A stretch of DNA of 64,000 nucleotides, from the NCBI GenBank assembly GCA_963799245.1, contig CAWCWN010000001.1, positions 62,001 to 126,000 on the forward strand, read 5' to 3'. Every line of letters starts with the position of its first letter. Position 1 is the stretch's first letter. Below the pieces are notes generated by a model. It did no database searches. It had not been told where the DNA came from and saw only the letters and a list, made by a program, of their open reading frames with translations. The stretch comes from CAWCWN01 sp963799245 (GTDB lineage: Bacteria; Chloroflexota; Ktedonobacteria; Ktedonobacterales; Ktedonobacteraceae). Shown here piece after piece: positions 54,698 to 63,840 of the stretch. The position numbers and the translations under genes were made by a program.

Positions 54698-54846
54698 CCG
54701 TCTGTAACCCGCTTATTAAAAAAACGCCATGTACAGCTTATTTCTTATATCGCCGCCTGCGACTGCTTTGTCAGGTAAATGAAAATTCCCTGCGAGCAGC
54801 CGCGGGCGGCAAGCATTCACAATCAGTTACACATGGCATTGCTACT

Positions 54847-54960
54847 TTACGAGTGATCGTGGGCACGATTCTCTGCCTTACACAGGCGCCGGCTCAGCAC
54901 GGCCAGCAGCTTGACCGCAATCGTTGGATGGCTTTGCTCGAGTACCAGCTCTTTTTGACT
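54847..54960 (-). pseudogene. Cyclic nucleotide-binding (Crp-like) domain remnant
   Basis: The minus strand encodes SQKELVLEQSHPTIAVKLLA then VLSRRLCKAENRAHDHS and a stop. The HPTIAVKLLAVLSRRL pattern matches the last helix of cNMP-binding domains. The rest of the domain and any DNA-binding part are missing. A possible short ORF with ATG 55017 exists but lacks a ribosome-binding site and overlaps the TPR gene upstream region. The rest of 54698-55041 shows nothing else. Confidence 0.4.
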
Positions 54961-55041
54961 TTCTCGCCAGCACACATTACAATGAATCCTGGAAGATGAA
55001 GATCGGGCAACGCTCATTTCGAAAATCAAGGATAAGTTTGC

Positions 55042-57252
55042 ATGGCTACAAAGGATAAGTCGGTCGCAGAGCTGCGTTTGCGCGCAGGAATTGATGCCTA
55101 TAACGACGGCAGGATGGAGGCTGCAGCAGATGCCTTTATCGAGGCGGAGCAACAGTTCCGTCAGCTAGGTGATCTTAAGCGGGCAGGCGACTGCCGCTCA
55201 TTGCTGGCGGATCTACAGCGCGAAAATAACCTGATCGAACAGGCCCTGGCCAGCTACCAGCGCGCAATGAAACTGTATCAGGAGGCCGGTCGCCCGCTAC
55301 TCGAAGCCAATGCGGCCCTGGCGATTGGGCATCTCGAACGGCAACAAACTCACCTGCAGCGCGCGTACGAAGCCTATCAAATGGCACAGCAGCTCTATGC
55401 GAAGGAAGATAATCCGCAGGGGCTGGGGAAGGTGGCCCTGGCCTTCGGGCATATCGAGCTACAGCGCGGCAACCTGTCAGGCGCAGCCGAATACTACCAG
55501 CAGGCGATCGTGTACTATATCAACGCCAAAGATGCCATTAACGAAGCCGATGCGCGCCTGAGCCTTGCCGATAATCTCCGCCAAAAGCGTCAATTCGACG
55601 CTGCTCAGGCGGATTACGTGCGCGCCCTGGAGGTCTACTCGACGCATAACGATTTTTACGGCACCGTCGACACACTCACGGGATTGGGACGGCTCTACCT
55701 CGATCAGCAGCGCGTCGCAGAGGCCGCCGATACGTTCGCCGACGTTGTGGCCCGGGCCCGCCCGCTGGAGTACGAATTGGGCGAGGCCGACGGCAATCTG
55801 GGGCTCGCGGAGGTTGCGCAACTGCAGGGCAGGGTCGATCAGGCATTGATAAGCGCACAACTGGCCCAGCAAACATATACGGATAAACAGAATGCCCTGG
55901 GCAGCGCTAACGCCAGCCTGCTGTTGAGTGAGATAAACATGCGCCGCGGCCAGCTCTCATATGCCAGTTCGACTATGGAACGCACCGTCCGGACCTATAA
56001 AGCCGTTGCCTATCGAATCGGCCTGGCAAAGGCGACTGCGGGCCTGGGCGAGATCCAGCGCAGGCGTGGTTTCCTATCCACAGCCTTGCAGACTTTTAAT
56101 GAGGCCCGCCAACTTTCACACAGCATCCAGAATGAACTGCTCGAAAGTAGAGCCTTGCTCGGCATAGGTGATATCTATCGCCAGCAAGGCAGCACCTCTC
56201 AGGCAGGAGTCTTCTACCGCGATGGGGAAACGCTCCTGCGGGCGCTTGACGATGCCACATACCTGGCCGAAGCGCAGATACGCCTGGCGCGCCTGGCCGT
56301 GTTTGCCGGGCGCCTTGATGAGGCCAGTTCATTTCTGGCGAAGGCTGCGGCCAGTCTGGGCGAAGAAAAAACACAGCAGGGGAGGGCTCGCCTGTTGATC
56401 GTCAGGGGTCAATTACTCCTCACCCAGGGAAATTTTGTCCAGGCGGAGGCAAACTTCAGCACAGCTCACAACCAGGCCGCAGGACAACAGGAGCCGCTGC
56501 TGGCGGCCGAAGCATTACTTGGTCTTGCCCGCACGCGCCTCTCCCACGGAGATCTGGATGCGGCTGCCTCCACCTATTTAGAAGCAAGTCGACAGTTCCA
56601 GTTACTCGAGAGCACAGATGGAGATGGCGCAGCCGTGCTCGGCGTCGCTCAGACACTGGTGGGCCGCGAGCTATGGGAAGAAGCCATTTCACGTTGTGAA
56701 GAGGCGCTCACACGTTTCAACCAGAGCGATGATTTGATTGGACAGGCTGATGCCATGCTTGCCCTGGGAATGGCTCATCGCGGCAACGGCGAGCTGGAAG
56801 AGGCATCTGATGCCTTCAACCAGGCCTTGAACCTGTATCAACAGCAGCAGCAACCACTTGGCGAAGCTGATACGCGCTATGAACGGGCGGGCATCTACCT
56901 GGTACAATCCAGGCTTGAGGAGGCGCTGGCTGAACTCAAGCAGGCCATCACCCTGGTTGAGCAGGTCATGAAAACGCTGAGCAACCCTCAAGAATGGAGC
57001 GTGTTCTTACAGCAGTATCCTGAGTTGTATGTCCAGACGGCTATTACCTATATCCGCCAACATCAGGATGAGCAGGCTGCAACGCTCTTGCAGAATTTCG
57101 CGCGCATCGCTGGAGCCGATCAGCTCAGACAACAGATCCAGGCGTATATAGCGACGATACCTACAGCTGGCGAGGAATTAACAGAGGACGAGGTACGCGC
57201 CAACAAAGATCTTATCAAACGCCTGGAGCAACTGCGCAAGCAAATCAAATAA
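55042..57252 (+). CDS. Large tetratricopeptide-repeat protein
   Basis: This 736-residue soluble protein is built almost entirely of TPR helical pairs of about 40 residues (units such as AL.IGHLERQQTHLQRAYEAY and AL.FGHIELQRGNLSGAAEYY), about sixteen in all. There is no signal peptide or membrane segment and no catalytic domain, so it is probably a cytoplasmic protein-interaction scaffold. AAGGA lies before ATG 55042. The resemblance to the helical part of LuxR/MalT-type or AfsR-type regulators is general only, since no DNA-binding or NTPase domain is present. A 79-nt direct repeat begins right after its stop codon. Confidence 0.85.
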   Translation: MATKDKSVAELRLRAGIDAYNDGRMEAAADAFIEAEQQFRQLGDLKRAGDCRSLLADLQRENNLIEQALASYQRAMKLYQEAGRPLLEANAALAIGHLERQQTHLQRAYEAYQMAQQLYAKEDNPQGLGKVALAFGHIELQRGNLSGAAEYYQQAIVYYINAKDAINEADARLSLADNLRQKRQFDAAQADYVRALEVYSTHNDFYGTVDTLTGLGRLYLDQQRVAEAADTFADVVARARPLEYELGEADGNLGLAEVAQLQGRVDQALISAQLAQQTYTDKQNALGSANASLLLSEINMRRGQLSYASSTMERTVRTYKAVAYRIGLAKATAGLGEIQRRRGFLSTALQTFNEARQLSHSIQNELLESRALLGIGDIYRQQGSTSQAGVFYRDGETLLRALDDATYLAEAQIRLARLAVFAGRLDEASSFLAKAAASLGEEKTQQGRARLLIVRGQLLLTQGNFVQAEANFSTAHNQAAGQQEPLLAAEALLGLARTRLSHGDLDAAASTYLEASRQFQLLESTDGDGAAVLGVAQTLVGRELWEEAISRCEEALTRFNQSDDLIGQADAMLALGMAHRGNGELEEASDAFNQALNLYQQQQQPLGEADTRYERAGIYLVQSRLEEALAELKQAITLVEQVMKTLSNPQEWSVFLQQYPELYVQTAITYIRQHQDEQAATLLQNFARIAGADQLRQQIQAYIATIPTAGEELTEDEVRANKDLIKRLEQLRKQIK

Positions 57253-57418
57253 ATTCATCCAGCCAACGACGCTCTCGCGTCTAGCTATTACCTGCCCCCC
57301 GGGCAGGCTGGCTCAGGCTGGCTGATAGGAGAACTGGATATTCATCCAGCCAACGACGCTCTCGCGTCTAGCTATTACCTGCCCCCCGGGCAGGCTGGCT
57401 CAGGCTGGCTGATAGGAG
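57253..57418 (+). repeat. 79-nt direct repeat, two identical copies
   Basis: Copies at 57253-57331 and 57340-57418 are identical, separated by 8 nt (period 87). Each includes CCTGCCC ccc GGGCAGG, a 7-bp hairpin with 3-nt loop, and ends in gataggag, which in the second copy becomes a Shine-Dalgarno-like GGAGG. It lies between the TPR stop and the next gene. No open frame of note is inside. Confidence 0.92.
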
Positions 57419-57514
57419 GCTTGCCATTCATGTCTAAACGGCTTATTATAGAGGAGCATAATTACTTTGCCGACTTTCAAAGAGTATATATACTGATCGA
57501 GAGGAAACTTCGCT

Positions 57515-58294
57515 ATGGATCTACGGTTTTTACGCGGCGATCCCCAGACACCCAGGGGGCATGCCATTTTTGTCGCGCACAGTACAAGCGACTCCAGGGC
57601 CATCTTCTGTACATATTGTATCGTACCACCTACACCGTTATCGCTGGCGAAGTATCTCCCGTCCTTCCTGGCCGCGCAGCTCCCGGCCGAAGAACTGCGC
57701 GAAGCGACGAATGTCAACGTTATGCCGATTCCCCCCATGTTGGAGGAAGGCAGCAGCCTTGAACATTTACAGATGCTGGCGGAGCGCCGTGAAGATGACC
57801 TGTGCGATCTCGGTTCGATCAATCCACGCGACGAAGCTATGCGCATGCAGCTTGTCGCCGAAGGATGCCAGGACTATGGCCAGCTCTACCTCAAATATAC
57901 ATTGACATTCGACCAGCTGCCTGGCGCAGCACGCGCCGCCATTGACGAAGCGGATGCTCCACTTGATGATTTCAGCGCGGACGACCTGCTCGCTCAGACG
58001 ATGACCGATCGAGAACGTTTGACCGAGCTGGGCAAGTTGATAGGTATGGCTCGCTATGCCGTAGAAGGCCACGACGGGGAGCTGCTGCGCGAGACAAAGC
58101 AGAAAATGCAGCGCATCGCGGGGCGCCTGGCGGAAAAGTATCGCAGTGCAGAGTTTATATCCGCGGCCCTGGATCCGAGTGAGCGCGGCGCCAGGCTGGC
58201 GGAACTATACCTGGAACGCAGCTTTAAACTTCTGGATGAGGAATACGCGGATATTCCACGCATCGAGCGAGCAATTCGCGAACTACAACAATAA
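57515..58294 (+). CDS. Conserved protein of unknown function
   Basis: This 259-residue soluble protein starts at ATG 57515 with AGAGGA upstream. It begins MDLRFLRGDPQTPRGHAIFV. Residues ~1-75 look like an alpha/beta domain, then a mostly helical, acidic C-terminal half (RLTELGKLIGMARYAVEGHD, LAELYLERSFKLLDEEYADI). No catalytic motif or named family is recognised. It is co-directional with the next three genes, with 42 nt to the following start, so a joint role is plausible. Its leader carries the second copy of the 79-nt repeat about 100 nt upstream. Confidence 0.7.
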   Translation: MDLRFLRGDPQTPRGHAIFVAHSTSDSRAIFCTYCIVPPTPLSLAKYLPSFLAAQLPAEELREATNVNVMPIPPMLEEGSSLEHLQMLAERREDDLCDLGSINPRDEAMRMQLVAEGCQDYGQLYLKYTLTFDQLPGAARAAIDEADAPLDDFSADDLLAQTMTDRERLTELGKLIGMARYAVEGHDGELLRETKQKMQRIAGRLAEKYRSAEFISAALDPSERGARLAELYLERSFKLLDEEYADIPRIERAIRELQQ

Positions 58295-58336
58295 ATTACA
58301 TCGCGCTTTTCTGCTAATTTAGGGGGGGTGAGATAT

Positions 58337-59764
58337 ATGCCTACGCTTGGTATGGAAATTGATATTTCTTCGCTTGTTGAAGCCGTGGTTGCCGGTGATC
58401 GCGAGCAGATTATTTCCACTGCACGCTCGTATTTACAGCAGGGTGCTCCCGCGGCCGAACTGGCTGGGCGCATCGGCCTACGTGTCGCCCGGGGTGATGA
58501 CGATGGTCACGCCATTCTCACCCTCAATGCCGCAGCGGCTCTCAGCCGCTTCATTTCCGCCTTGCCGCAGCTTGAAGGACAAGGCGAATGGATCCATGTG
58601 GCCGAATTGCCGCTGCTAATCCAGGCTCTTGTCACCATTGCTCCGGCCTTGCGCGCGGGCGAGACAAGCCATGTCACGTATCCGGAACCGCTCTTTCCCA
58701 GCGGCCTGCACGAGGGGACAACGGTTGACGAGGCCATGCATACGGCCGTCTATAACAACGACGTTACCACCGCCGAACGCCTCCTCTTTGGCCTCTACGG
58801 TACAGGCGCCGACTATCGCACCATGGAGGTGCGCACCTACGATAGCATTGCTACAACTTTCCAGCATGGCGGACATCCCCTGATATTTGCAGCACGCGGT
58901 TTCCAGTTGCTCGACATCGTCGAATGGGGCGATCGCGCGCCCGCCATCTTACACTGGCTCGCCCCTCACCTGCCCCTGCACACAGAAGAACCTCCCTGGA
59001 TCAACGATGTACGGGCTTTTCTTGCCGATCCCGCCCACCGCGTCGATAGCTTACGCACGCGGCTGGCAGCGCCTGAAGATGAGCAGGCCCTCCCCCTGCG
59101 CCAGTTGATCCTGAGTAATGCCAGCACTTCACAGATCTGCCAGGGCGTCTTTGATGCCCTGATGAAGGGCGGTGCCTCAACGCGCGGCGTGGGATCCGTT
59201 ATCGCGCTCGCCGCTGCTGATGCAACCCAGATGGTAGGCGATGCTGAACGCGAGGCCTTTACCCGGGCAGCGCATGGGCTGCTTTTTGCCGCGGCGGTGC
59301 GCATGGTCTATGCACGTGTGCAGGATATCGCGGCGATACCTCTGTTATTCACGTCTGCGGCATACATCAACAGCCTGCAAAACACGCTCGCGCAGGAGCA
59401 GAGCGCATCTCCGCGCCAGGCGTTGCCCTCCACCTCCGGCGGCGGCTTGATCGCGTCATCGCTACTGCAGACCCTGCAAGCACAGTTGGAGGCGCAGGAC
59501 CTGCAAGGAGCTCTTGCTACCGCTCGTCGTTATACCCGCTTCGAAAGCGATACCCGCGCGCTCTGGGCAACCATCGGTCTGGGTGCAGCCCGGGCCGATG
59601 CCGCGGTCGACCAGGGGCATACCTTACAGATCGTTCAAGCCAGCGCGGAAGAATATCAAGCCTGGCCTTCCGCCCTCGGGCAAACCAATGTGGACATATT
59701 TCTGCAGGTGGCACTGCGCGCCGCAGCAGTTGCCGAACGCAATACACTGGTAGAGGGGTTATAG
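58337..59764 (+). CDS. Conserved helical protein of unknown function
   Basis: The product has 475 residues from ATG 58337 (GGGGGTG upstream; GTG 58328 is an alternative). It is largely alpha-helical, with Ala/Leu-rich pairs, and has a conserved-looking central block DEAMHTAVYNNDVTTAERLL, then DYRTMEVRTYDSIATTFQHG and GHPLIFAARG. The His and acidic residues there could bind metal, but this is a guess. The C-terminus has TPR-like helices. No membrane segment. The stop is followed at once by the start of the oligopeptide-binding lipoprotein, so it belongs to the same transcript. Confidence 0.65.
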   Translation: MPTLGMEIDISSLVEAVVAGDREQIISTARSYLQQGAPAAELAGRIGLRVARGDDDGHAILTLNAAAALSRFISALPQLEGQGEWIHVAELPLLIQALVTIAPALRAGETSHVTYPEPLFPSGLHEGTTVDEAMHTAVYNNDVTTAERLLFGLYGTGADYRTMEVRTYDSIATTFQHGGHPLIFAARGFQLLDIVEWGDRAPAILHWLAPHLPLHTEEPPWINDVRAFLADPAHRVDSLRTRLAAPEDEQALPLRQLILSNASTSQICQGVFDALMKGGASTRGVGSVIALAAADATQMVGDAEREAFTRAAHGLLFAAAVRMVYARVQDIAAIPLLFTSAAYINSLQNTLAQEQSASPRQALPSTSGGGLIASSLLQTLQAQLEAQDLQGALATARRYTRFESDTRALWATIGLGAARADAAVDQGHTLQIVQASAEEYQAWPSALGQTNVDIFLQVALRAAAVAERNTLVEGL

Positions 59765-61504
59765 ATGCATATGTACAGCGGCAAATGCTTCGCAGAGAGG
59801 CTGCTCCCCGTTGCGCTCTGCTTCCTGATGCTGCTCCTCGCAGCCTGCACCATCGGCGGCAATCAACAGGCTCAGAAGCTGGTCAAAGCGCCCGCCAACA
59901 AGCAGGTATACACCGTTCCGCAGGTCGGCACTTCGGACCTCACTACCCTTGACCCCGCCCTGGTCATGGCGGCCGATCAACCCTCGCTCAATGCCATCTC
60001 GATGATCTACACCGGTCTGGTGCAGCTTGATGACAAGCTCCAGGTCGAGCCTCAGCTGGCCCAGTCATGGGATGTCTCCTCCGACGGCACGAGCTATACT
60101 TTTCACCTGCGCCAGGGACTGAAGTTCAGTGACGGCACACCGATCACCTCAGCGGATGTCGCCTATAGTATTGATCGCGCCCTGCAGCCTGCCACAAAAT
60201 CCTCCGTCGCACCCATTTACCTCTCACTCATCAAGGACTCCGACAAGCTTCTCGCCGGCTTCATCCCAACCTTTACGCTCATCGGCGATAGCCTGCTAAC
60301 CCCCAATAGCAACACGCTGATCATCATGATAAAAAAGCGGGCTCCCTACTTTCTCTCAATGCTCACCTACCCCTGCGCGTATGTTGTCGAGAAGCGCCTG
60401 ATTGATACCTACAAATCGGCCTTCACCGACCACCTGAGCGAGGGAGGCTCTTCGGGCCCTTTTAAGGTCGCGCAGTATACGCACGGACGCTCCATCGACT
60501 TTGTGCCCAATCCCTATTACTACGGACCCCATCCCCAACTTGGCAAAGTCGTCTTTCCCTTTTATAGCCAGGCCGCCAGCGCTTACCACGCCTACCAGCT
60601 TGGCCAGGTGGATACGTCCGGTGTGCCTCTCGCGACATTTGCCAGCGACAGGAAACGCAAAGATTTTTACCAGGTACCACAGTTGTGGATCAACTACTAC
60701 ACCATGAACTACCTGGCAAAACCTTTTGATAACGTCCATATTCGCCAGGCCTTTGCCCTGGCAATCAATAAAACGAGCATCGCCAGCAGCGTCTGGCAGG
60801 GAACGGTCATACCCACAAACCATATCGTGCCACAGGGCATGCCGGGTTTTAATCCCAATCTGACCGGACCCGATGGCACGCAGAACCTTAAAGGGAATGC
60901 CGCTGAGGCCAGATCGCTGCTCCGCCAAGGCCTTAGAGAAGAGGGATGGTCCAGCGTCGCCCAGCTTCCAAGCATTAAACTGACCTATGCGACGGGTGTC
61001 TCGAATTTCGACAAAGAGGTTGCAGCTATGCTGCAAATGTGGCAGCAGGTGCTGGGTATAATGATCACACCTAATCCTATTGATTACAACACCTTGCTGG
61101 CACAGGTGACGCTCGCCACGGGCAACGCCGCGGGGCTGCAAATGTGGGGCCTGGCCTGGGTTGCCGAGTACCCCGACCCGCAAGATTGGTTAACCCGCCA
61201 GTTTGACCGGGGCGTACCCAACAACAATATGAATTATGGCCAGAATACGAGCAGCAATGTCGCGCAGCAGCAAAGCATTCAACAAAGGCTGGAGAACGCT
61301 GATAGCGATAGCAATGTCAACTCCCGCACTCTGGCCTATCAACAGGCGGAGCAACAGCTGGTCAATGATGTGGCCTGGCTGCCGATGGAGCAGGTCACGA
61401 CGATCTTCCTGCGCAAACCAACGGTCATCGGTATCGTCGATAATACAACCGGCTTGATCCCACCCAACGACTGGGCCAATATCTATATCGGAGAGTACAT
61501 CTAG
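59765..61504 (+). CDS. Oligopeptide ABC transporter substrate-binding lipoprotein
   Basis: The 579-residue lipoprotein has the lipobox LLLAACTIGG (Cys ~28) and the SBP_bac_5 (OppA/DppA) fold: YTGLVQLDDKLQVEPQLAQS, then FHLRQGLKFSDGTPITSADV, PNPYYYGPHPQLGK and the C-terminal TGLIPPNDWANIYIGEY. It captures peptides outside the cell for an ABC importer. Its start directly follows the previous stop with GAGGGG upstream. It ends in a 9-bp hairpin. It is clearly paralogous to the next gene, with which it shares block after block, but lacks a permease of its own nearby. Confidence 0.92.
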   Translation: MHMYSGKCFAERLLPVALCFLMLLLAACTIGGNQQAQKLVKAPANKQVYTVPQVGTSDLTTLDPALVMAADQPSLNAISMIYTGLVQLDDKLQVEPQLAQSWDVSSDGTSYTFHLRQGLKFSDGTPITSADVAYSIDRALQPATKSSVAPIYLSLIKDSDKLLAGFIPTFTLIGDSLLTPNSNTLIIMIKKRAPYFLSMLTYPCAYVVEKRLIDTYKSAFTDHLSEGGSSGPFKVAQYTHGRSIDFVPNPYYYGPHPQLGKVVFPFYSQAASAYHAYQLGQVDTSGVPLATFASDRKRKDFYQVPQLWINYYTMNYLAKPFDNVHIRQAFALAINKTSIASSVWQGTVIPTNHIVPQGMPGFNPNLTGPDGTQNLKGNAAEARSLLRQGLREEGWSSVAQLPSIKLTYATGVSNFDKEVAAMLQMWQQVLGIMITPNPIDYNTLLAQVTLATGNAAGLQMWGLAWVAEYPDPQDWLTRQFDRGVPNNNMNYGQNTSSNVAQQQSIQQRLENADSDSNVNSRTLAYQQAEQQLVNDVAWLPMEQVTTIFLRKPTVIGIVDNTTGLIPPNDWANIYIGEYI

Positions 61505-61512
61505 AAAAAACT

Positions 61513-61547
61513 CGTTTCTTGTGTGAGAGATCTTTTATCAAGAAACG
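61513..61547 (+). terminator. Hairpin after the first substrate-binding protein gene
   Basis: CGTTTCTTG (61513-61521) pairs with CAAGAAACG (61539-61547), 9 nt past the stop codon, with a 17-nt loop. There is no T-run. Confidence 0.5.
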
Positions 61548-61751
61548 TAGTAATTGTATGCCGGCATCGATTGAGATCTACGCGACCCTCGCTTTCCGGT
61601 TCACCATGCTGCCCTGTCATACGACATGCAGGCTGCCTGCGACAAGCTAACAACTCAGCTAATTGGATAGCATACAGCCGGACAGCTCATATCGGAGTGA
61701 TTTTCCTTTGTATGCACCTATTTTTCAGATTATTTCAAGGAGAAGTTCTAC

Positions 61752-63497
61752 ATGCTTGTACGCAAGAAATTGACTTCTAAGCTTCTGCCAACGCTTCTGG
61801 CCTTGATGGCCTTAATGCTCGCGGCCTGCGGCGGGGGCGGCAGCAACCCGGCGGCCAATACCACGCCGGCTCCCCAGAGCCAGCAGGTCTTCCGCTTTTT
61901 CGGCCTGGATTCCCCTGTGACCGACATCGCCACCTTCGACCCCGCCCAGGTGCAGGATTCCGAGTCGGGCAATGCCGTCCAGATGGTCTTCACCGGCCTG
62001 GTCCAGTTCGATGACCACCTCCAGGTCCAGCCGCAGCTGGCCCAGTCCTACGACAAGTCGTCCGACGGTCTGACCTACACCTTCCACCTGCGCCCCAACC
62101 TGCAGTTCAGCGACGGTACGCCGCTGACCTCGCAAGACGTGGCCTACAGCATCGACCGCGCCCTCTCGCCCGCCATCAACAATATTACCGATGTGGCCCC
62201 CACCTACCTGGGCCTGCTCAAAGACGCCCCGGCGCGTACCAAGGGCACGGTCAAGTCGCTGATCAACGACAGCATCCTGACGCCTGACAACAGCACCGTC
62301 GTCCTCAAGCTGAGCAAGCCGGCGGCCTACTTCCTGGGCGCCCTGGCCTACCCGACCTCCTACGTCGTCGAGAAGAGTGTCATCGACAAGTGGGGCCTCA
62401 AGTGGACCGACCACCTCTCCGACAACGGCGGCCAGGGCGGCGACAGCCCCTTCATGGTCAAGAGCTATGATCATAGCACGGGCATCAAAATGATCCCCAA
62501 CCCCCACTACTACGGGCCCAAGCCCAGGCTGTCAGAGGCCGATTTCATCTTCTACAAAGACACCCAGACCAACTACAACGCCTACCAGGCGGGTCAGATC
62601 GACATGACTGTCATCCCCTCCGCCGAGCTGGCGCACGCCAAGACCAGCAAAGAGTACAGCCAGACCCCGCAGCTGACGATCTGGTACTTCGGCATGAACT
62701 ACCTGGCCAAGCCCTTCGACAACGTCAATATCCGCCAGGCCATGGAACTGGCCATGAACAAGGATGCCATTGATCAGGCAGTCTACAAGGGCCGTTACCA
62801 GCCCACCTGCCATATCGTGCCCTCGGGCATGTATGGCTATGCCCCCAACCTGACCTGCCCGGGGGGGGCCCCCACCTCGGGTGACGCGGCCAAGGCCCAG
62901 CAGCTGCTGAAGACAGGCCTGCAGCAAGAGGGCTACAGCAGCGTCGCGCAGCTGCCGCACATCAAGCTGGCCTATGAGTCCGGTCGCCCAGACCTGGACA
63001 ACCTGATCACCTCCTACCGCTCTGAGTGGCAGAAGGTGCTGGGCATCAACGTCGACACCACGGTCGAGGACTTCAACACCCTGATCCGCCAGGAGAACGC
63101 GACAGCGGGCAAATCACCGGCGCAGGGCGGACTGCAGATGTGGGCCGCCGGCTGGATCGCCGACTATCCCGATCCGCAGGACTGGACAAGCCTGCAGTTC
63201 GGCAATGGGGCGCCCAACAACGAGGGCAACTACGGCCAGAACAGCGGTCCGATGGCGAGCGAGCAGCAGCAGGTCCAGCAGCAGCTGGCGGCCGCCGACC
63301 TGATGCAGGATCCGACGGCGCGCGCGCAGGCCTACAACCAGCTCGAGCAGAAGCTGGTCAATGACGTGGCCTGGCTGCCCTACGCCCAACAGCTGCAGGA
63401 CGTCCTGACAAAGTCGTATGTGATCGGCCTGGCCAACAATGCCCTCGGTATCGTGCCGCCCAATGACTGGTCACACATTTATATCACTGCGCACTGA
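61752..63497 (+). CDS. Oligopeptide ABC transporter substrate-binding lipoprotein (second paralogue)
   Basis: The 581-residue lipoprotein has the lipobox LMLAACGGGG (Cys ~26) and the full OppA-type fold (FHLRPNLQFSDGTPLTSQDV, PNPHYYGPKPRLSEAD, GLQMWAAGWIADYPDPQDWT). AAGGAG precedes ATG 61752. Its third codon positions are strongly C/G, so GC is visibly above that of its paralogue, which may show high expression or a different history. A 28-bp hairpin follows the stop and a good promoter lies before the permease gene, which would let the binding protein be made in excess of the permease. Confidence 0.93.
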   Translation: MLVRKKLTSKLLPTLLALMALMLAACGGGGSNPAANTTPAPQSQQVFRFFGLDSPVTDIATFDPAQVQDSESGNAVQMVFTGLVQFDDHLQVQPQLAQSYDKSSDGLTYTFHLRPNLQFSDGTPLTSQDVAYSIDRALSPAINNITDVAPTYLGLLKDAPARTKGTVKSLINDSILTPDNSTVVLKLSKPAAYFLGALAYPTSYVVEKSVIDKWGLKWTDHLSDNGGQGGDSPFMVKSYDHSTGIKMIPNPHYYGPKPRLSEADFIFYKDTQTNYNAYQAGQIDMTVIPSAELAHAKTSKEYSQTPQLTIWYFGMNYLAKPFDNVNIRQAMELAMNKDAIDQAVYKGRYQPTCHIVPSGMYGYAPNLTCPGGAPTSGDAAKAQQLLKTGLQQEGYSSVAQLPHIKLAYESGRPDLDNLITSYRSEWQKVLGINVDTTVEDFNTLIRQENATAGKSPAQGGLQMWAAGWIADYPDPQDWTSLQFGNGAPNNEGNYGQNSGPMASEQQQVQQQLAAADLMQDPTARAQAYNQLEQKLVNDVAWLPYAQQLQDVLTKSYVIGLANNALGIVPPNDWSHIYITAH

Positions 63498-63537
63498 GTC
63501 AGGCGCGCCTGGCACTCCGGGTGTGAAGCACCGCGCA

Positions 63538-63597
63538 GCTGACATGCACAGGAGGGATAGCGATCAAAAGATCGCTATCCCTCCTGTGCATGTCAGC
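63538..63597 (+). terminator. 28-bp perfect hairpin between substrate-binding gene and permease
   Basis: The arms 63538-63565 and 63570-63597 are exact complements around AAAA; four more outer pairs follow after one mismatch. It lies 40 nt past the stop codon. A T5 run occurs only 20 nt beyond, so it is either an intrinsic terminator of unusual form or an mRNA stabiliser. Confidence 0.75.
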
Positions 63598-63626
63598 CGC
63601 GCTGGCGACAGGCAGAGCTTTTTAGC

Positions 63627-63655
63627 TTGACATTACCTGGAATGTCACTTAAAAT
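63627..63655 (+). promoter_or_regulatory. Sigma70 promoter before the permease gene
   Basis: TTGACA (63627-63632) and TAAAAT (63650-63655) are separated by 17 nt. It lies about 185 nt before the permease start codon, so there is a long 5' leader. Confidence 0.8.
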
Positions 63656-63840
63656 ATGTACAAATCAACCCATGTAACCGCCTGGATCCAGGCCAATTGA
63701 GCTATCTCCATAAAAAGTGCCGTTTTATGAGCATGCCATGCAGGGCAACATGATGTTGAAAGATGTACCACTCGTTTAGAGGTGGTCGTCAGCCATCTCA
63801 CATGCAATTACAGCCTCCACAGGGGAGTAAGGGGCACACT

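Noticed and set aside
54847..55152. 101-residue minus-strand ORF as an intact gene
   Set aside because: Only its C-terminal part resembles a known domain, its start lacks a ribosome-binding site and it overlaps the TPR gene start.
57421..57762. 113-residue ORF with a good Shine-Dalgarno after the 79-nt repeat
   Set aside because: It runs through the start of the better supported 259-residue gene in another frame and has no protein-like pattern; a short leader peptide remains possible.
61752..63497. Antisense ORFs of 231 and 142 residues
   Set aside because: They are shadows of the high-GC substrate-binding protein gene.
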